Shown in pieces: positions 54,803 to 64,000 of a stretch of DNA of 64,000 nt (position 1 is its first letter; every line of letters starts with the position of its first letter). The notes under the pieces are model-generated. The model was not told where the DNA came from. It did no database searches and was given only the letters and a program-made list of their open reading frames with translations. Source of the DNA: Acidobacteriota bacterium (GTDB taxonomy: Bacteria > Acidobacteriota > Terriglobia > Acidiferrales > UBA7541); the NCBI GenBank assembly GCA_013287135.1, contig JABDEK010000017.1, positions 1-64,000 of the forward strand. Reading direction: 5' to 3'. The position numbers were made by a program, and so were the translations under genes.

Positions 54803-55935
54803 TGGCTTCGCGCAGCGAGCCCACGCCACTCGCGCCGCTCCTCGCTGAGCAAATTCGCTCGCATGGCCCCATCACCTTCGCCGAATACATGGAGGCGTGC
54901 CTCTATCATCCGCTCCACGGTTATTACACGAAGCCGGAGCAGCATCCCAAGCGCGATTATTTTACGAGCGTTGAGGCAAGCCCGCTTTTCGGACGATTGC
55001 TGGCACGCCAGTTTCATGAAATGTGGCATCTGCTCGGACGTCCCGATTCTTTCTGGCTTGTCGAAGTGGGCGCCGGTCCCGGCCATTTAGCAAAACAGAT
55101 TCTCGATTGTGCCGCTGCTTCGTGGCCGGATTTTTACGAAGCGCTGCGCTTCATTGCAGTCGAGCGATCAGCGTCGCGCCGCGCTTTGCAATCTAAAGCT
55201 CTCGGCACCCATATCCAAGGCGCCAAATTCGTATCACAACAAGCATTGCCCGACGAAATCCCGTGCGGCTGCATTTTCTCCAACGAGCTGATCGATGCCA
55301 TGCCCGTCCATCGGGTAATCCGTGAAGGCAACAATCTCCGGGAAATTTATGTCGGCTTAGCCAAGAACGGACGATGTGATGAACTGGGGGATCTGTCTTC
55401 CGATGCACTCGAAGAATATTTCTCAGGTCAGGGAATTTCCTTGCAAGAGGAGCAACAAGCAGAAGTAAATCTCGCCGCATGTCGCTGGATCGTTGAAGCT
55501 GGCGAGAAACTCAAGCGCGGATTCGTCATAACCATCGATTACGGCCGCGAAGCGCGCGAGCTGTACGACGAACGTCACATGCGCGGCACTTTGTTAGCCT
55601 ACGAACGCCACCGCGCCACGGAAAATGTTTATCGCGCTCCGGGCGAGCAGGATCTAACGGCCCACGTCAATTTCAGCGCGCTGGATATCTACGGACAAAA
55701 GAGCGGCCTCGTTCGCACCGGCTTCGTTTCCCAATGCAATTTCCTGTTGGCTCTCGCGCGTCACGGCGATTTCGCGGATTTACAATCGGACGAGTTGAGC
55801 GCGGCGGAACAAACCCAACGCCGGCTTCTCTTCAAGACCCTAATTAATCCGGAAGGCATGGGCGAGACGTTTCAAGTTCTTATTCAACACAAGGGAATCT
55901 CGCCGCCCAGCCTAGCTGGCTTAGAACCGCTCTAA
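54802..55935 (+). CDS. MidA/NDUFAF7-like SAM-dependent methyltransferase
   Basis: GPITFAEYMEACLYHPLHGYYTK, DYFTSVEASPLFGRLLARQF, LVEVGAGPGHLAKQIL, IFSNELIDAMPVHRV, GFVITIDYGREARELY. Confidence 0.88.
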   Translation: MASRSEPTPLAPLLAEQIRSHGPITFAEYMEACLYHPLHGYYTKPEQHPKRDYFTSVEASPLFGRLLARQFHEMWHLLGRPDSFWLVEVGAGPGHLAKQILDCAAASWPDFYEALRFIAVERSASRRALQSKALGTHIQGAKFVSQQALPDEIPCGCIFSNELIDAMPVHRVIREGNNLREIYVGLAKNGRCDELGDLSSDALEEYFSGQGISLQEEQQAEVNLAACRWIVEAGEKLKRGFVITIDYGREARELYDERHMRGTLLAYERHRATENVYRAPGEQDLTAHVNFSALDIYGQKSGLVRTGFVSQCNFLLALARHGDFADLQSDELSAAEQTQRRLLFKTLINPEGMGETFQVLIQHKGISPPSLAGLEPL

Positions 55936-55945
55936 CGCCACACCA

Positions 55946-58075
55946 TCATGGCCGTTTCTTCAGAACAGGCTTGTTTGGATCCACATCTGTTGTAGGGCCT
56001 GCGGTTGTAGTCGGCGTTGGAGGCGGTGTACCAGCAGGCGCAGCGTCTAGTGCGGCATCGCCGGTGTATGGTCGCTGCAAAAATTTTCCAGCCTCTTCCT
56101 GTGCTCCCGCGGTGTCGTCGCCCAGATGTTGCGCCAGACTGTACTCGTTCACAGCGCGCTCGCGCTGTCCCAAAATATCGTAAATTTTCCCGATATAGAT
56201 GTGGCTCCAAACGTCCACCCATTTTGGGTCCAAATCACCGCCCAGCGCCGCTCGAAAAGCGTTTGCCGCAGACTGATAATTTTTCTGATTGAACATGGCT
56301 TCGCCCATGCGGAAGTGCGCGAGCGAATTGCTGGATTGCAGATCCAGCGCATGCTGGTATTGCTGTATGGCTTCGTAATATTGGCCATTCTCAGCAAAGC
56401 CTTCGCCACGCGCCACGAAAGCGCGTATGCGCAGTCGCGCGCTGGATTTCAGCATGTTGTTGTTCGGATCGATCACGATCCCGTTCGGTTTCGGCCGTCC
56501 GAAAGTATCGATTTCGAATTGCTGCGTGGTTCCCGTCACCAGGATTTTCTTGTATTCAGGATTTCCTTCCGTGTCCACGCGGAGTTCCACAGGCATACGA
56601 AACGTATCGAGATCCTGATGAATCTTTCCAACAACTTTAAAGCCTTTTCTCGTTCTATAAACGATGAACTCCAGCTTGAATTCCGGAATGCCCGTCGAAT
56701 TTACCCACTGCGAAAAAAACGAAACTAGATTAATAGGAGGCTCGCCCTTCTTCGGAGGCGGAACTCTTGCAATAGCCATCTTTTCGAATTCTGAAACGGT
56801 CGCGTTCTTGCCTTCATATTTCTTGTAGAAATCGTGCAGCAGAGCATTGAACGCATCGTCGCCTATTTCCGTGCGCAGCATGTGAAAAACCAGAGCGCCT
56901 TTATCGGCAACCACCGAGCGATATTCATTCGAAAATGTCTGCAAGCGTCCGGCCTGTGAAATGGGAGCAGTGTCTTCATACATCAGCGCGCCTACCGCAA
57001 AATCTTCGAGCGCTCTATGCAGGCCTGCGCTTCCGTCGCTCTGCTCCGCATACATAGCCTCGGCGTAACGCGAGAGCCCATCGGTGAGCCAAGTGTCAGA
57101 CGAAGTTGCCGGTAGAACGCGGTCGCCCCACCATTGCTTGGCGGCAAGTTGCGAAAGCAAACGATCGTTGGCTTTTGTAGTCCATTGACGAGCGCTGATC
57201 AACAGCAGACCGGGCGCCGCATACCCTGGCAGCGTGCCGTCAGGCATTTGCGCAATCGTAATCGGTGGAGGCCCGCTCTCCTGAATTGGTCCAAACGCGT
57301 CTGTGAAATAAAGCGCGATATGCGCTAAAGAATTTCCGTAAGCCGTAGCAGTCGTAGCTTGAACCGGCGGTGTGAAGACCGAAACCGTCAATCCTTCCAC
57401 TTGAATTGGATTCAACTGAAGCGGGCCCGCCACGAAAGTTCCCACCGGCCCAGGGCGATCGCAATGAAACACGTACGAAGCCTGCCCCGGCCCTTTTCCA
57501 ATGCCAGGTTGCATCGTAGGGGGATCCGCTTTGCCTGTGCCGGCTACGTACATCGTATCCGGCGTGATAATCTTAAAAGTTCCGGTGTAGCGATTGGCCG
57601 GATAATTCGTCAGCGGAAACCACCGCGCGGGTAGCAGCAGGTATGCTGAATTTTTATCTACAGAGGCGAAGCGCACGCCTTTCGTCGGACTATCGTCCTC
57701 GCTGGAAATCGGCCCGGTGTAATCGAATTCCAGGCTCATCGGTTTCCCCGGAGCTACGGCATCAGGGAGCCCGATTGTTAGCAGCAGCGGGTAAGTTCTG
57801 TCGCGCTCGAATTCCAACGGCTTGCCGCCGATGAGCTTAACCGAGTTCACTTTCAAATCCTGGTGTAACTCCACGACCACCGTGCGCGAAACTTCATTGG
57901 CGATAAAATCCACCCGGGCCAGAGCGGAGATCGTCTGATCGTCCGGATGCAGCAGCACTTGCACGTCGTAATGGTCTGCGCGAAAAGGGAAACGATGCGG
58001 CGTTTGCGCTGTCGCGGCGGCTGCCCAGAGGAGCGACAGGGTCAGTGGAATTAGCAGCCGATGAATTTTGAGCAA
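55946..58075 (-). CDS. secreted M1-peptidase-like protein with degenerate zinc site and C-terminal TPRs
   Basis: M1 N-terminal domain (YDVQVLLHPDDQTISALARVDFIANE), QWWGD-WLTDGLSRYAEAMYAE region, TPR-like C-terminus (AIQQYQHALDLQSSNSLAHFRMGEAMFNQKNYQSAANAFRAAL). Confidence 0.8.
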   Translation of the reverse strand: MLKIHRLLIPLTLSLLWAAAATAQTPHRFPFRADHYDVQVLLHPDDQTISALARVDFIANEVSRTVVVELHQDLKVNSVKLIGGKPLEFERDRTYPLLLTIGLPDAVAPGKPMSLEFDYTGPISSEDDSPTKGVRFASVDKNSAYLLLPARWFPLTNYPANRYTGTFKIITPDTMYVAGTGKADPPTMQPGIGKGPGQASYVFHCDRPGPVGTFVAGPLQLNPIQVEGLTVSVFTPPVQATTATAYGNSLAHIALYFTDAFGPIQESGPPPITIAQMPDGTLPGYAAPGLLLISARQWTTKANDRLLSQLAAKQWWGDRVLPATSSDTWLTDGLSRYAEAMYAEQSDGSAGLHRALEDFAVGALMYEDTAPISQAGRLQTFSNEYRSVVADKGALVFHMLRTEIGDDAFNALLHDFYKKYEGKNATVSEFEKMAIARVPPPKKGEPPINLVSFFSQWVNSTGIPEFKLEFIVYRTRKGFKVVGKIHQDLDTFRMPVELRVDTEGNPEYKKILVTGTTQQFEIDTFGRPKPNGIVIDPNNNMLKSSARLRIRAFVARGEGFAENGQYYEAIQQYQHALDLQSSNSLAHFRMGEAMFNQKNYQSAANAFRAALGGDLDPKWVDVWSHIYIGKIYDILGQRERAVNEYSLAQHLGDDTAGAQEEAGKFLQRPYTGDAALDAAPAGTPPPTPTTTAGPTTDVDPNKPVLKKRP

Positions 58076-58160
58076 GAAAACCTCTCAAGAAGGCTATCTA
58101 CTTCTATCTAAGATACATGAGCGCCGCAGGCAGTTGCCCGCGACAATCCGCTGAAAAAGG

Positions 58161-59294
58161 TTACAACATCTGTGCAAAAATGTCCGCTGCGCGCTCAATT
58201 GCTCCACCCGGACCCAGCTTCGCGCGCACTCCCGCCAGATTCGTTTTCATCTCATCGCGAGCTCTCGACGATTCCAGCATCCTGCGAACTTCGCTTTCCA
58301 CCGCTTCCGGCGTGAAATCGTCCTGTATCAACTCGCGGACAACGCCCGTTCCGGCTATCAGATTCACCATGCTGAAGAACGGCGTCCGGATCATGCGCCC
58401 AAGTAGGAATGCTGAGACCGAAGAAACCCGGTAGATCACCACCATCGGCGTGCCCAGAAGGGCAGCCTCGATCGTGGCTGTTCCGCTAGCTACAATCGCG
58501 CAATCCGCTGCGGCCAACGCGTCATAAGTGGCTCCCGTTACGTGCTTAATATCTGTGCCAGAACCGGCGGAAGCTGAGAAAAAGTCCGCTGACAAATTGG
58601 GTGCCACAGCCAGCACAAACTGTATGTTGCTGTTGCCTCGTTTTAGCCTCCCGCACGCGCTCAGAATCCGGCCATAATTCTGGCGGATCTCATTCCGACG
58701 GCTGCCCGGTAGGATCGTAATGATAGGCTTGTTCGCGTCCAGCTCGTGCAGCGCTGCGAATTCCGCGCGCGTCATGCTCGGCCGCACGACATCCACTAGG
58801 GGATGGCCTACGAAACTCACCGGCACGCCCGCGTCGCGGTAAATCTTCTCCTCAAACGGAAATATCACTACCATCCGATTCACTCGCAGTTTTACGGTCC
58901 GAACTCGCCCCGCGCGCCAAGCCCAAACCTGCGGACCAATAAAATAACCAACCGGAACATCAATTTGCCTCATCCGCCGGGCGACGCCTAGATGCGTTCC
59001 CGGCGAATCCACAAGAATGGCAAGCGCAGCATGGCGTCGCTTCGCTTCGCGCTTCAGGCGGTTTTGAACGCCTATAACCGTTGGAATCTTGTGAAGCACT
59101 TCAGCGATGCCCACCACTGCCACTTCATGGTAGTCCGCAATTAATTCCACGCCCGCCTCGGCCATGCGAGGCCCGCCCATTCCGAAGAACCGAGCGTCTG
59201 GGCCAAGCCGCTCGCGCAAAGCCGTGGCCAGCCGCGCGGCGTACATATCGCTGGACGCTTCGCCCGCGGAAATCAAAATTTGTTTTTCAGTCAT
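58161..59294 (-). CDS. lpxB: lipid-A-disaccharide synthase
   Basis: ILISAGEASSDMYAARLATALRE, FFGMGGPRMAEAGVELI, YFIGPQVWAWRAGRVRTVK, LPGSRRNEIRQN, GTPMVVIYRVS. Confidence 0.93.
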   Translation of the reverse strand: MTEKQILISAGEASSDMYAARLATALRERLGPDARFFGMGGPRMAEAGVELIADYHEVAVVGIAEVLHKIPTVIGVQNRLKREAKRRHAALAILVDSPGTHLGVARRMRQIDVPVGYFIGPQVWAWRAGRVRTVKLRVNRMVVIFPFEEKIYRDAGVPVSFVGHPLVDVVRPSMTRAEFAALHELDANKPIITILPGSRRNEIRQNYGRILSACGRLKRGNSNIQFVLAVAPNLSADFFSASAGSGTDIKHVTGATYDALAAADCAIVASGTATIEAALLGTPMVVIYRVSSVSAFLLGRMIRTPFFSMVNLIAGTGVVRELIQDDFTPEAVESEVRRMLESSRARDEMKTNLAGVRAKLGPGGAIERAADIFAQML

Positions 59295-59381
59295 GGAAGG
59301 CGCGGATGCAGACGGATTGCAGCGGGGTCGATATGCAGGAGCTTCTCAAAATAATTCGCGAAAGCAAACTGCAGCCAGTCG

Positions 59382-61259
59382 CTAGTCATCGGCTGGAAGA
59401 GCATGCGGATATCCCGGCCCGCCACCCCCCACCGGTGTGGCCAATTCCTGCTCTTTGTATTGAAGCTGATACAAGCGATAGTAAATTCCGCGGAGCCCCA
59501 GAAGCTCTTGGTGCGACCCCTGCTCGCGCAACCTGCCTTTGTGGAAAACGAGAATGCGGTGAGCGTGCTGAATCGTGCTAAGCCGATGAGCGATTACCAC
59601 CGCCGTACGCCCTTGCAGCAGCCGGTCGAGTGCTCCCCGGATCAAAAGCTCGGTCTTGGTATCCACGCTCGAGGTCGCTTCGTCCAGAATCAAAAACTTC
59701 GGATCGTGAGCTAGGGCGCGAGCAAAACTCACAAGCTGGCGCTGGCCCACCGAAAGCGTCGAGCCGCGTTCGGTGACCCGCGTTTCCACTCCTTGAGGTT
59801 GTGATTCAAGAAAGGGACCAAGCCCCACTTCGCGCAACGCGCTTTCAGTCGCCGCGCGAGTAATTCTCTCAGTGCCAAGCTTCACGTTCGATGCAAGCGT
59901 CCCGGTAAACAAGAAGGGATCTTGCAACACGATGCCGAAGAGTCGGCGCAATTCCTGCAGTTCCATGGTCCGAATATCCACGCCATCGAGCAGAATTTCG
60001 CCGCGCTGAATATCGTAGAACCGTAGCAAGAGCTGAATGATGGTAGTTTTGCCCGCGCCCGTGTGTCCGACGATTGCCAGCGTTTGCCCCGGATCAACCC
60101 GGAAAGAAACGTCGCGCAGCACCCAATCTTCCTCTTTCGGCGCAGCGCCGCCAGTGTACGCGAACCAAACATTGCGAAACTCGATTTCCCCGCGCGCAGA
60201 TGGTAACGACCAGACTTCGGCAGGCGACACGATCGTAAATGGCTCATCCAGAAGTTTAAAGATTCGTTCGGACGCCGCCATGGCAGTCTGCAAAATATTG
60301 AATTTTTCGCTCAAGTCCTGGATCGGCCGGAAAAACCGTTGGGCATAGAGCATAAATGCCAGCAGGACGCCGATCGGAATGGTCCCGGCAATGGCCCTAA
60401 GTCCGCCCACCCAGTACAGCAACGCGAGGCCCGCCATGCTGAGAAATTCCACCGCGGGGTAGAAGAATGAGAAGGCGTCGATAGCTTCCTTGTACGCTTC
60501 CATATGCTGGCGATTCAATTCCTCAAATTGTTTGCGCGATTTCCATTCGCGGTTGAAGAGCTGCACGATGGCCATTCCGCTGATATGTTCCTGCAGGAAT
60601 GCGTTAATCCGCGCGATGGCAGTGCGAATGCGGCGATTCGCGTTGCGCACTTTGTTGCGAAAAAAATACGTCAACAAAATCATGAACGGCAACGGTGACA
60701 GTGTTGCGAATGCGAGAAATGGATGCCACTTGAATAAAATTGCGGCCATGGCAAATAGGAGAACGAAATCGTTCAACATGGCCACCACACCCGAAGCGAA
60801 AAGATCGTTTAAAGCATCCACGTCCGTAGTCGCTCGCGTTACCAGGCGCCCTACAGGGCTGCGGTCAAAAAAACTCATGGGCAGTCGCTGCAGATGTTCG
60901 AAGATTTCCTTGCGCAGGTCGTACATCGTTTCCTGGCCCACCCACTGCATGATTCGCACTTGCGCGTATTGCAGTCCGAAGCTGCCCAACAGCGCTCCCG
61001 CAGACGCGGCCACCACCCACAGCAGACCCATCAGCGCTTTATGCTGCGTAATCGTGGAATTAAATCCAGGAACGATGTATTTATCCACCGCGATGTGGAA
61101 CAGGTAGGGCGAGACGATTTCCATCGCCGTGACGCCCAGCGTAATTGAAACCGCCGCAACCACATGCCAGCGATACGGGCGCAGATATTTCATCAATCGC
61201 CGCGTCAGCGCCGAGTCGTAAAGCTTGCCTAATTTCTCTTCTTCGCGGAAATCGCTCAT
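59382..61259 (-). CDS. ABC half-exporter (TMD-NBD) with LSVGQ signature
   Basis: VGHTGAGKTTIIQLLLRFYD, LSVGQRQLVSFARALAHDPKFLILDEATSSVD, VVIAHRLSTIQHA. Confidence 0.93.
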   Translation of the reverse strand: MSDFREEEKLGKLYDSALTRRLMKYLRPYRWHVVAAVSITLGVTAMEIVSPYLFHIAVDKYIVPGFNSTITQHKALMGLLWVVAASAGALLGSFGLQYAQVRIMQWVGQETMYDLRKEIFEHLQRLPMSFFDRSPVGRLVTRATTDVDALNDLFASGVVAMLNDFVLLFAMAAILFKWHPFLAFATLSPLPFMILLTYFFRNKVRNANRRIRTAIARINAFLQEHISGMAIVQLFNREWKSRKQFEELNRQHMEAYKEAIDAFSFFYPAVEFLSMAGLALLYWVGGLRAIAGTIPIGVLLAFMLYAQRFFRPIQDLSEKFNILQTAMAASERIFKLLDEPFTIVSPAEVWSLPSARGEIEFRNVWFAYTGGAAPKEEDWVLRDVSFRVDPGQTLAIVGHTGAGKTTIIQLLLRFYDIQRGEILLDGVDIRTMELQELRRLFGIVLQDPFLFTGTLASNVKLGTERITRAATESALREVGLGPFLESQPQGVETRVTERGSTLSVGQRQLVSFARALAHDPKFLILDEATSSVDTKTELLIRGALDRLLQGRTAVVIAHRLSTIQHAHRILVFHKGRLREQGSHQELLGLRGIYYRLYQLQYKEQELATPVGGGGPGYPHALPADD

Positions 61260-63208
61260 TCGCGTGCGAGCTCTTCTTCCAGAAGTTGTTTCTGATACAG
61301 ATCCGCGTAATAGCCGTTATGCGCGAGCAATTCGTCGTGTGCGCCGCGCTCGATGATGTAGCCATCGCGCAAAACGATGATCATGTCCGCGTTCTTCACC
61401 GTCGAAACGCGATGCGAAATCAGAATCGTTGTGCGTTGGCTCATCACGTCGCGCAACCGGCGCAAGATTCTTTCTTCCGTATCGGTGTCCACGCTCGCCA
61501 ATGAATCGTCGAGTATCAATATTCGAGGCTGGCGCAGAATTGCACGAGCCAAAGACGTTCGCTGCTTCTGACCGCCTGAGAGCGTAATGCCGCGTTCGCC
61601 CACCATGGTGCCGAACCGCTGTGGAAAGCTCTCGATTTCACCGGAGATGCTGGCGATTTCGGCCGCCTCGAAGACTTGTTCCTCCACCGCATCGGTAACG
61701 CCGAACGCAATGTTCTCGCTGATCGTTTCGCTGAACAGGAACGTGTCTTGCGGCACGTACCCAATCGCGCTGCGAAGTTCACTAAGCGGATATTCGCGGA
61801 TGGAACGTCCATCGATGAACAAAGTACCCGAAGGCGCTTCCCACAAACGCGCGATCAAAGCCGCTAGTGTAGATTTGCCGCTTCCGGTTGGTCCCACTAC
61901 GGCCAGCGTCGAACCTGCCGGAACGTGCAAATTAATGTCGTGAAGAACCGGCTCGCCCGGCAGCGTTTCTGAGCCCGAAGTCGGATACGTAAACGTGAGG
62001 TTCCGGAATTCAATTTCGCCGCGAATATTTGACTTTTCTTGCGCCGGCGGCACGTCGCCATTCGGGCGCATATTGTAACGATCCGACGGTGTGTGCGTTG
62101 GAGCCGACGCGTCGCGAATCCCGGGCTCCGCGTTCATGATGTAATTCAGCCGCCCCATGGACGCCGCGCCGCGTTGAAAAATATTCGTCACCCAGCCCAG
62201 CGCAATCATCGGCCACACCAGTTGGATCAAAAACATATAAAACGCGTTGAACGTCCCCAGCGAAACGCGATGATCGATTACTTGTTTGCCGCCCAGCCAC
62301 AACAAGATCAGCACGGTCATGCCGATTAGCGTGGACAGTCCCGGAAAAAACAGACTCCATGTGCTGATCAGCTTGATGTTGCGGTTCACGTAATCGCGGT
62401 TGGCTTCGTCAAATTTCTCGACTTCTTGCTTCTCCTGCGCGTACGCGCGAATCACACGCACGCCCGTCAAGTTTTCCTGCGCCCGAGTGGACAGCACGCC
62501 CAGCGCCGCCTGTATCTGCTCCGAAAGCTGATGAATGATCTGTCCGAAGTAGCGCGTTACAATCGCTACGATCGGCACTGGAATCAAAACCCATGCGGTC
62601 AGCGCTGGCGAAAGTTTCAACATAAAGAAAATCGCCAGCACCATGGTTGAGATCGTCGTCGCGCTGTACATAATCCCCGGCCCCAGCACCATGCGCACCG
62701 CGTTCAAATCATTCGTCGCGCGCGACATCAAATCGCCCGTGCGGTTGCGCACGTAAAACTCAGGCTCAAGCAAAACTAGCCGCGCTAGTAAATCGTTGCG
62801 AAGGTCGTATTCAATCTCGCGCGAAACCCCGATCAGTATCCATCTGGTCCAGAACGAGAAAAATCCTTTGGCCAGCATCACCCCCACAAGAATCACGCAG
62901 TAAATTCCCAGAGCGTGGCGGCTGAACGGTGCGTACACCGAAAAAAATGGCGATAGCAGAGATCGCGAAAATCCATTCAAAGTGGAAAGCGCTCGCGGCG
63001 AACCCTGCAGCAAATCCGTAATCATTCCGATAATGAGTTGCGGCAGCGCGCCAACCAGGCCCATCAGCCCAAGGGTCAAAAGTCCCAGCGCGGTCATTCC
63101 CTTGTAGCGCAGCACATAGGGAACCAGCGACTTCATCTCTTTCCAGCCGGAAGTCTGGGGCTTCGGCTTCCGCGCCGTGGCAACTACAGGTTGGGCCATC
63201 GCACTCAT
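61256..63208 (-). CDS. ABC half-exporter (TMD-NBD) with LDD Walker B
   Basis: VGPTGSGKSTLAALIARLWEAP, LSGGQKQRTSLARAILRQPRILILDDSLASVDTDTEERIL, ILISHRVSTVKNAD; 4-nt overlap with the partner gene. Confidence 0.93.
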   Translation of the reverse strand: MSAMAQPVVATARKPKPQTSGWKEMKSLVPYVLRYKGMTALGLLTLGLMGLVGALPQLIIGMITDLLQGSPRALSTLNGFSRSLLSPFFSVYAPFSRHALGIYCVILVGVMLAKGFFSFWTRWILIGVSREIEYDLRNDLLARLVLLEPEFYVRNRTGDLMSRATNDLNAVRMVLGPGIMYSATTISTMVLAIFFMLKLSPALTAWVLIPVPIVAIVTRYFGQIIHQLSEQIQAALGVLSTRAQENLTGVRVIRAYAQEKQEVEKFDEANRDYVNRNIKLISTWSLFFPGLSTLIGMTVLILLWLGGKQVIDHRVSLGTFNAFYMFLIQLVWPMIALGWVTNIFQRGAASMGRLNYIMNAEPGIRDASAPTHTPSDRYNMRPNGDVPPAQEKSNIRGEIEFRNLTFTYPTSGSETLPGEPVLHDINLHVPAGSTLAVVGPTGSGKSTLAALIARLWEAPSGTLFIDGRSIREYPLSELRSAIGYVPQDTFLFSETISENIAFGVTDAVEEQVFEAAEIASISGEIESFPQRFGTMVGERGITLSGGQKQRTSLARAILRQPRILILDDSLASVDTDTEERILRRLRDVMSQRTTILISHRVSTVKNADMIIVLRDGYIIERGAHDELLAHNGYYADLYQKQLLEEELARE

Positions 63209-63822
63209 TATCGAATCTGCGACTCCGGCGTCTCCAGCGAAGGCAGCTCACCGAGAAAATTCTCGAATGTTCTATCTAACGATTGGTACCGTTTCACTTT
63301 CGGGTTCCAGCGAATTCCCACCGGCAAGACGTGCCCGCCTTCGCCCTTGGGAGACGTCAGCGGCGTAAAATACATTTCCAGCCCTTTGTCGTGCTGCTCG
63401 TATTGCAACCGCCAGCCATTCACCGGAGCCAGCGGCGTTCCGCCCAGAAATCCCTTGGTGTTCTTCAGGTGCTCGTCGCAAAGGAAAATCTGTTTCCAGG
63501 CAGCGCCTTCATTCTGAACTATCACTGCCCGCGTAAGCAGTATGCCTTCTGCCGACACTCCTGGAGGGGCCGCCTTCAAGCGGTTTATAGCCAGAATCTG
63601 TTGCGGCCCGCTCTTGGAAAGATCGCCAAACGCCAAAACTTCCGTCTCCGAGCCCAGCGCTAGTTCCGCCGGTTTTTGTATATCGGCCGGAATCGCAGGC
63701 TTAGCCGGCACCGCTGGAGCGGCCGGTTCTTCCTTCGCGGCAGGAGACGTCGGAGCCGAACTACCGCAGGAAAGCATCGTAAGAGCCGTAAAGGCTAGCG
63801 CCACAAGTCCGATTGTTTTCAT
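63208..63822 (-). CDS. hypothetical lipoprotein
   Basis: MKTIGLVALAFTALTMLSCGSSAPTSPAAKEEPAAPAVPAKPAIP (lipobox LSCG, Ala/Pro-rich linker). Confidence 0.65.
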   Translation of the reverse strand: MKTIGLVALAFTALTMLSCGSSAPTSPAAKEEPAAPAVPAKPAIPADIQKPAELALGSETEVLAFGDLSKSGPQQILAINRLKAAPPGVSAEGILLTRAVIVQNEGAAWKQIFLCDEHLKNTKGFLGGTPLAPVNGWRLQYEQHDKGLEMYFTPLTSPKGEGGHVLPVGIRWNPKVKRYQSLDRTFENFLGELPSLETPESQIR

Positions 63823-63842
63823 GATTTCTTTGCGCGGCTCGA

Positions 63843-64000
63843 TCAAAGCGTCGACGCCCCAAGCGTGATCGTCACCACTTTTTTCGACCAAGCGTCGCAC
63901 GATACTTCCAGCACCTGCGGCACACCCGCGCCGGCCCAATCAAATGAGTACAACGATAATTCTAGCTGTTCGCTTCCTCTCACGGAAGGACTCTCAGATT
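63843..64000 (-). CDS. C-terminal fragment of a protein continuing past the window edge
   Basis: Open reverse frame SESPSVRGSEQLELSLYSFDWAGAGVPQVLEVSCDAWSKKVVTITLGASTL* up to the right edge. Confidence 0.5.
   Translation of the reverse strand, partial: SESPSVRGSEQLELSLYSFDWAGAGVPQVLEVSCDAWSKKVVTITLGASTL

Overview
The window is ordinary chromosomal DNA of moderately high GC, very probably from an Acidobacteriota-type diderm (inferred from gene content: lpxB, PilZ/HD-GYP proteins, DUF2934, a recurring small-protein family). I support about 60 CDSs, one tRNA-Leu(GAG) and one IS-like element. There is no CRISPR array, no rRNA and no prophage. Main blocks: a nucleotide salvage/sanitation cluster split by a transposase (0.6-4.5 kb); gap-pgk-tpiA-secG-tRNALeu (7.8-11.4 kb); an aa3-type cytochrome oxidase operon (14.7-19.3 kb); an MrfA/MrfB-like helicase/exonuclease pair (25.9-29.7 kb); a His/Met-rich two-gene membrane module (36.3-38.9 kb); a TetR-headed aromatic-CoA catabolism-like island with a BoxB/PaaA-like diiron oxygenase (47.2-54.5 kb); a TPR protein whose M1-peptidase domain has lost its zinc motif (56-58 kb); and lpxB followed by an asymmetric heterodimeric ABC exporter (58.2-63.2 kb). 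The best leads are the aromatic-CoA island with its operator architecture, the His/Met-rich module, the pseudo-M1/TPR protein, the zinc-finger/PP2C fusion and a 58-aa CDS missing from the ORF track. All family calls were made by eye from protein motifs. No search was run.
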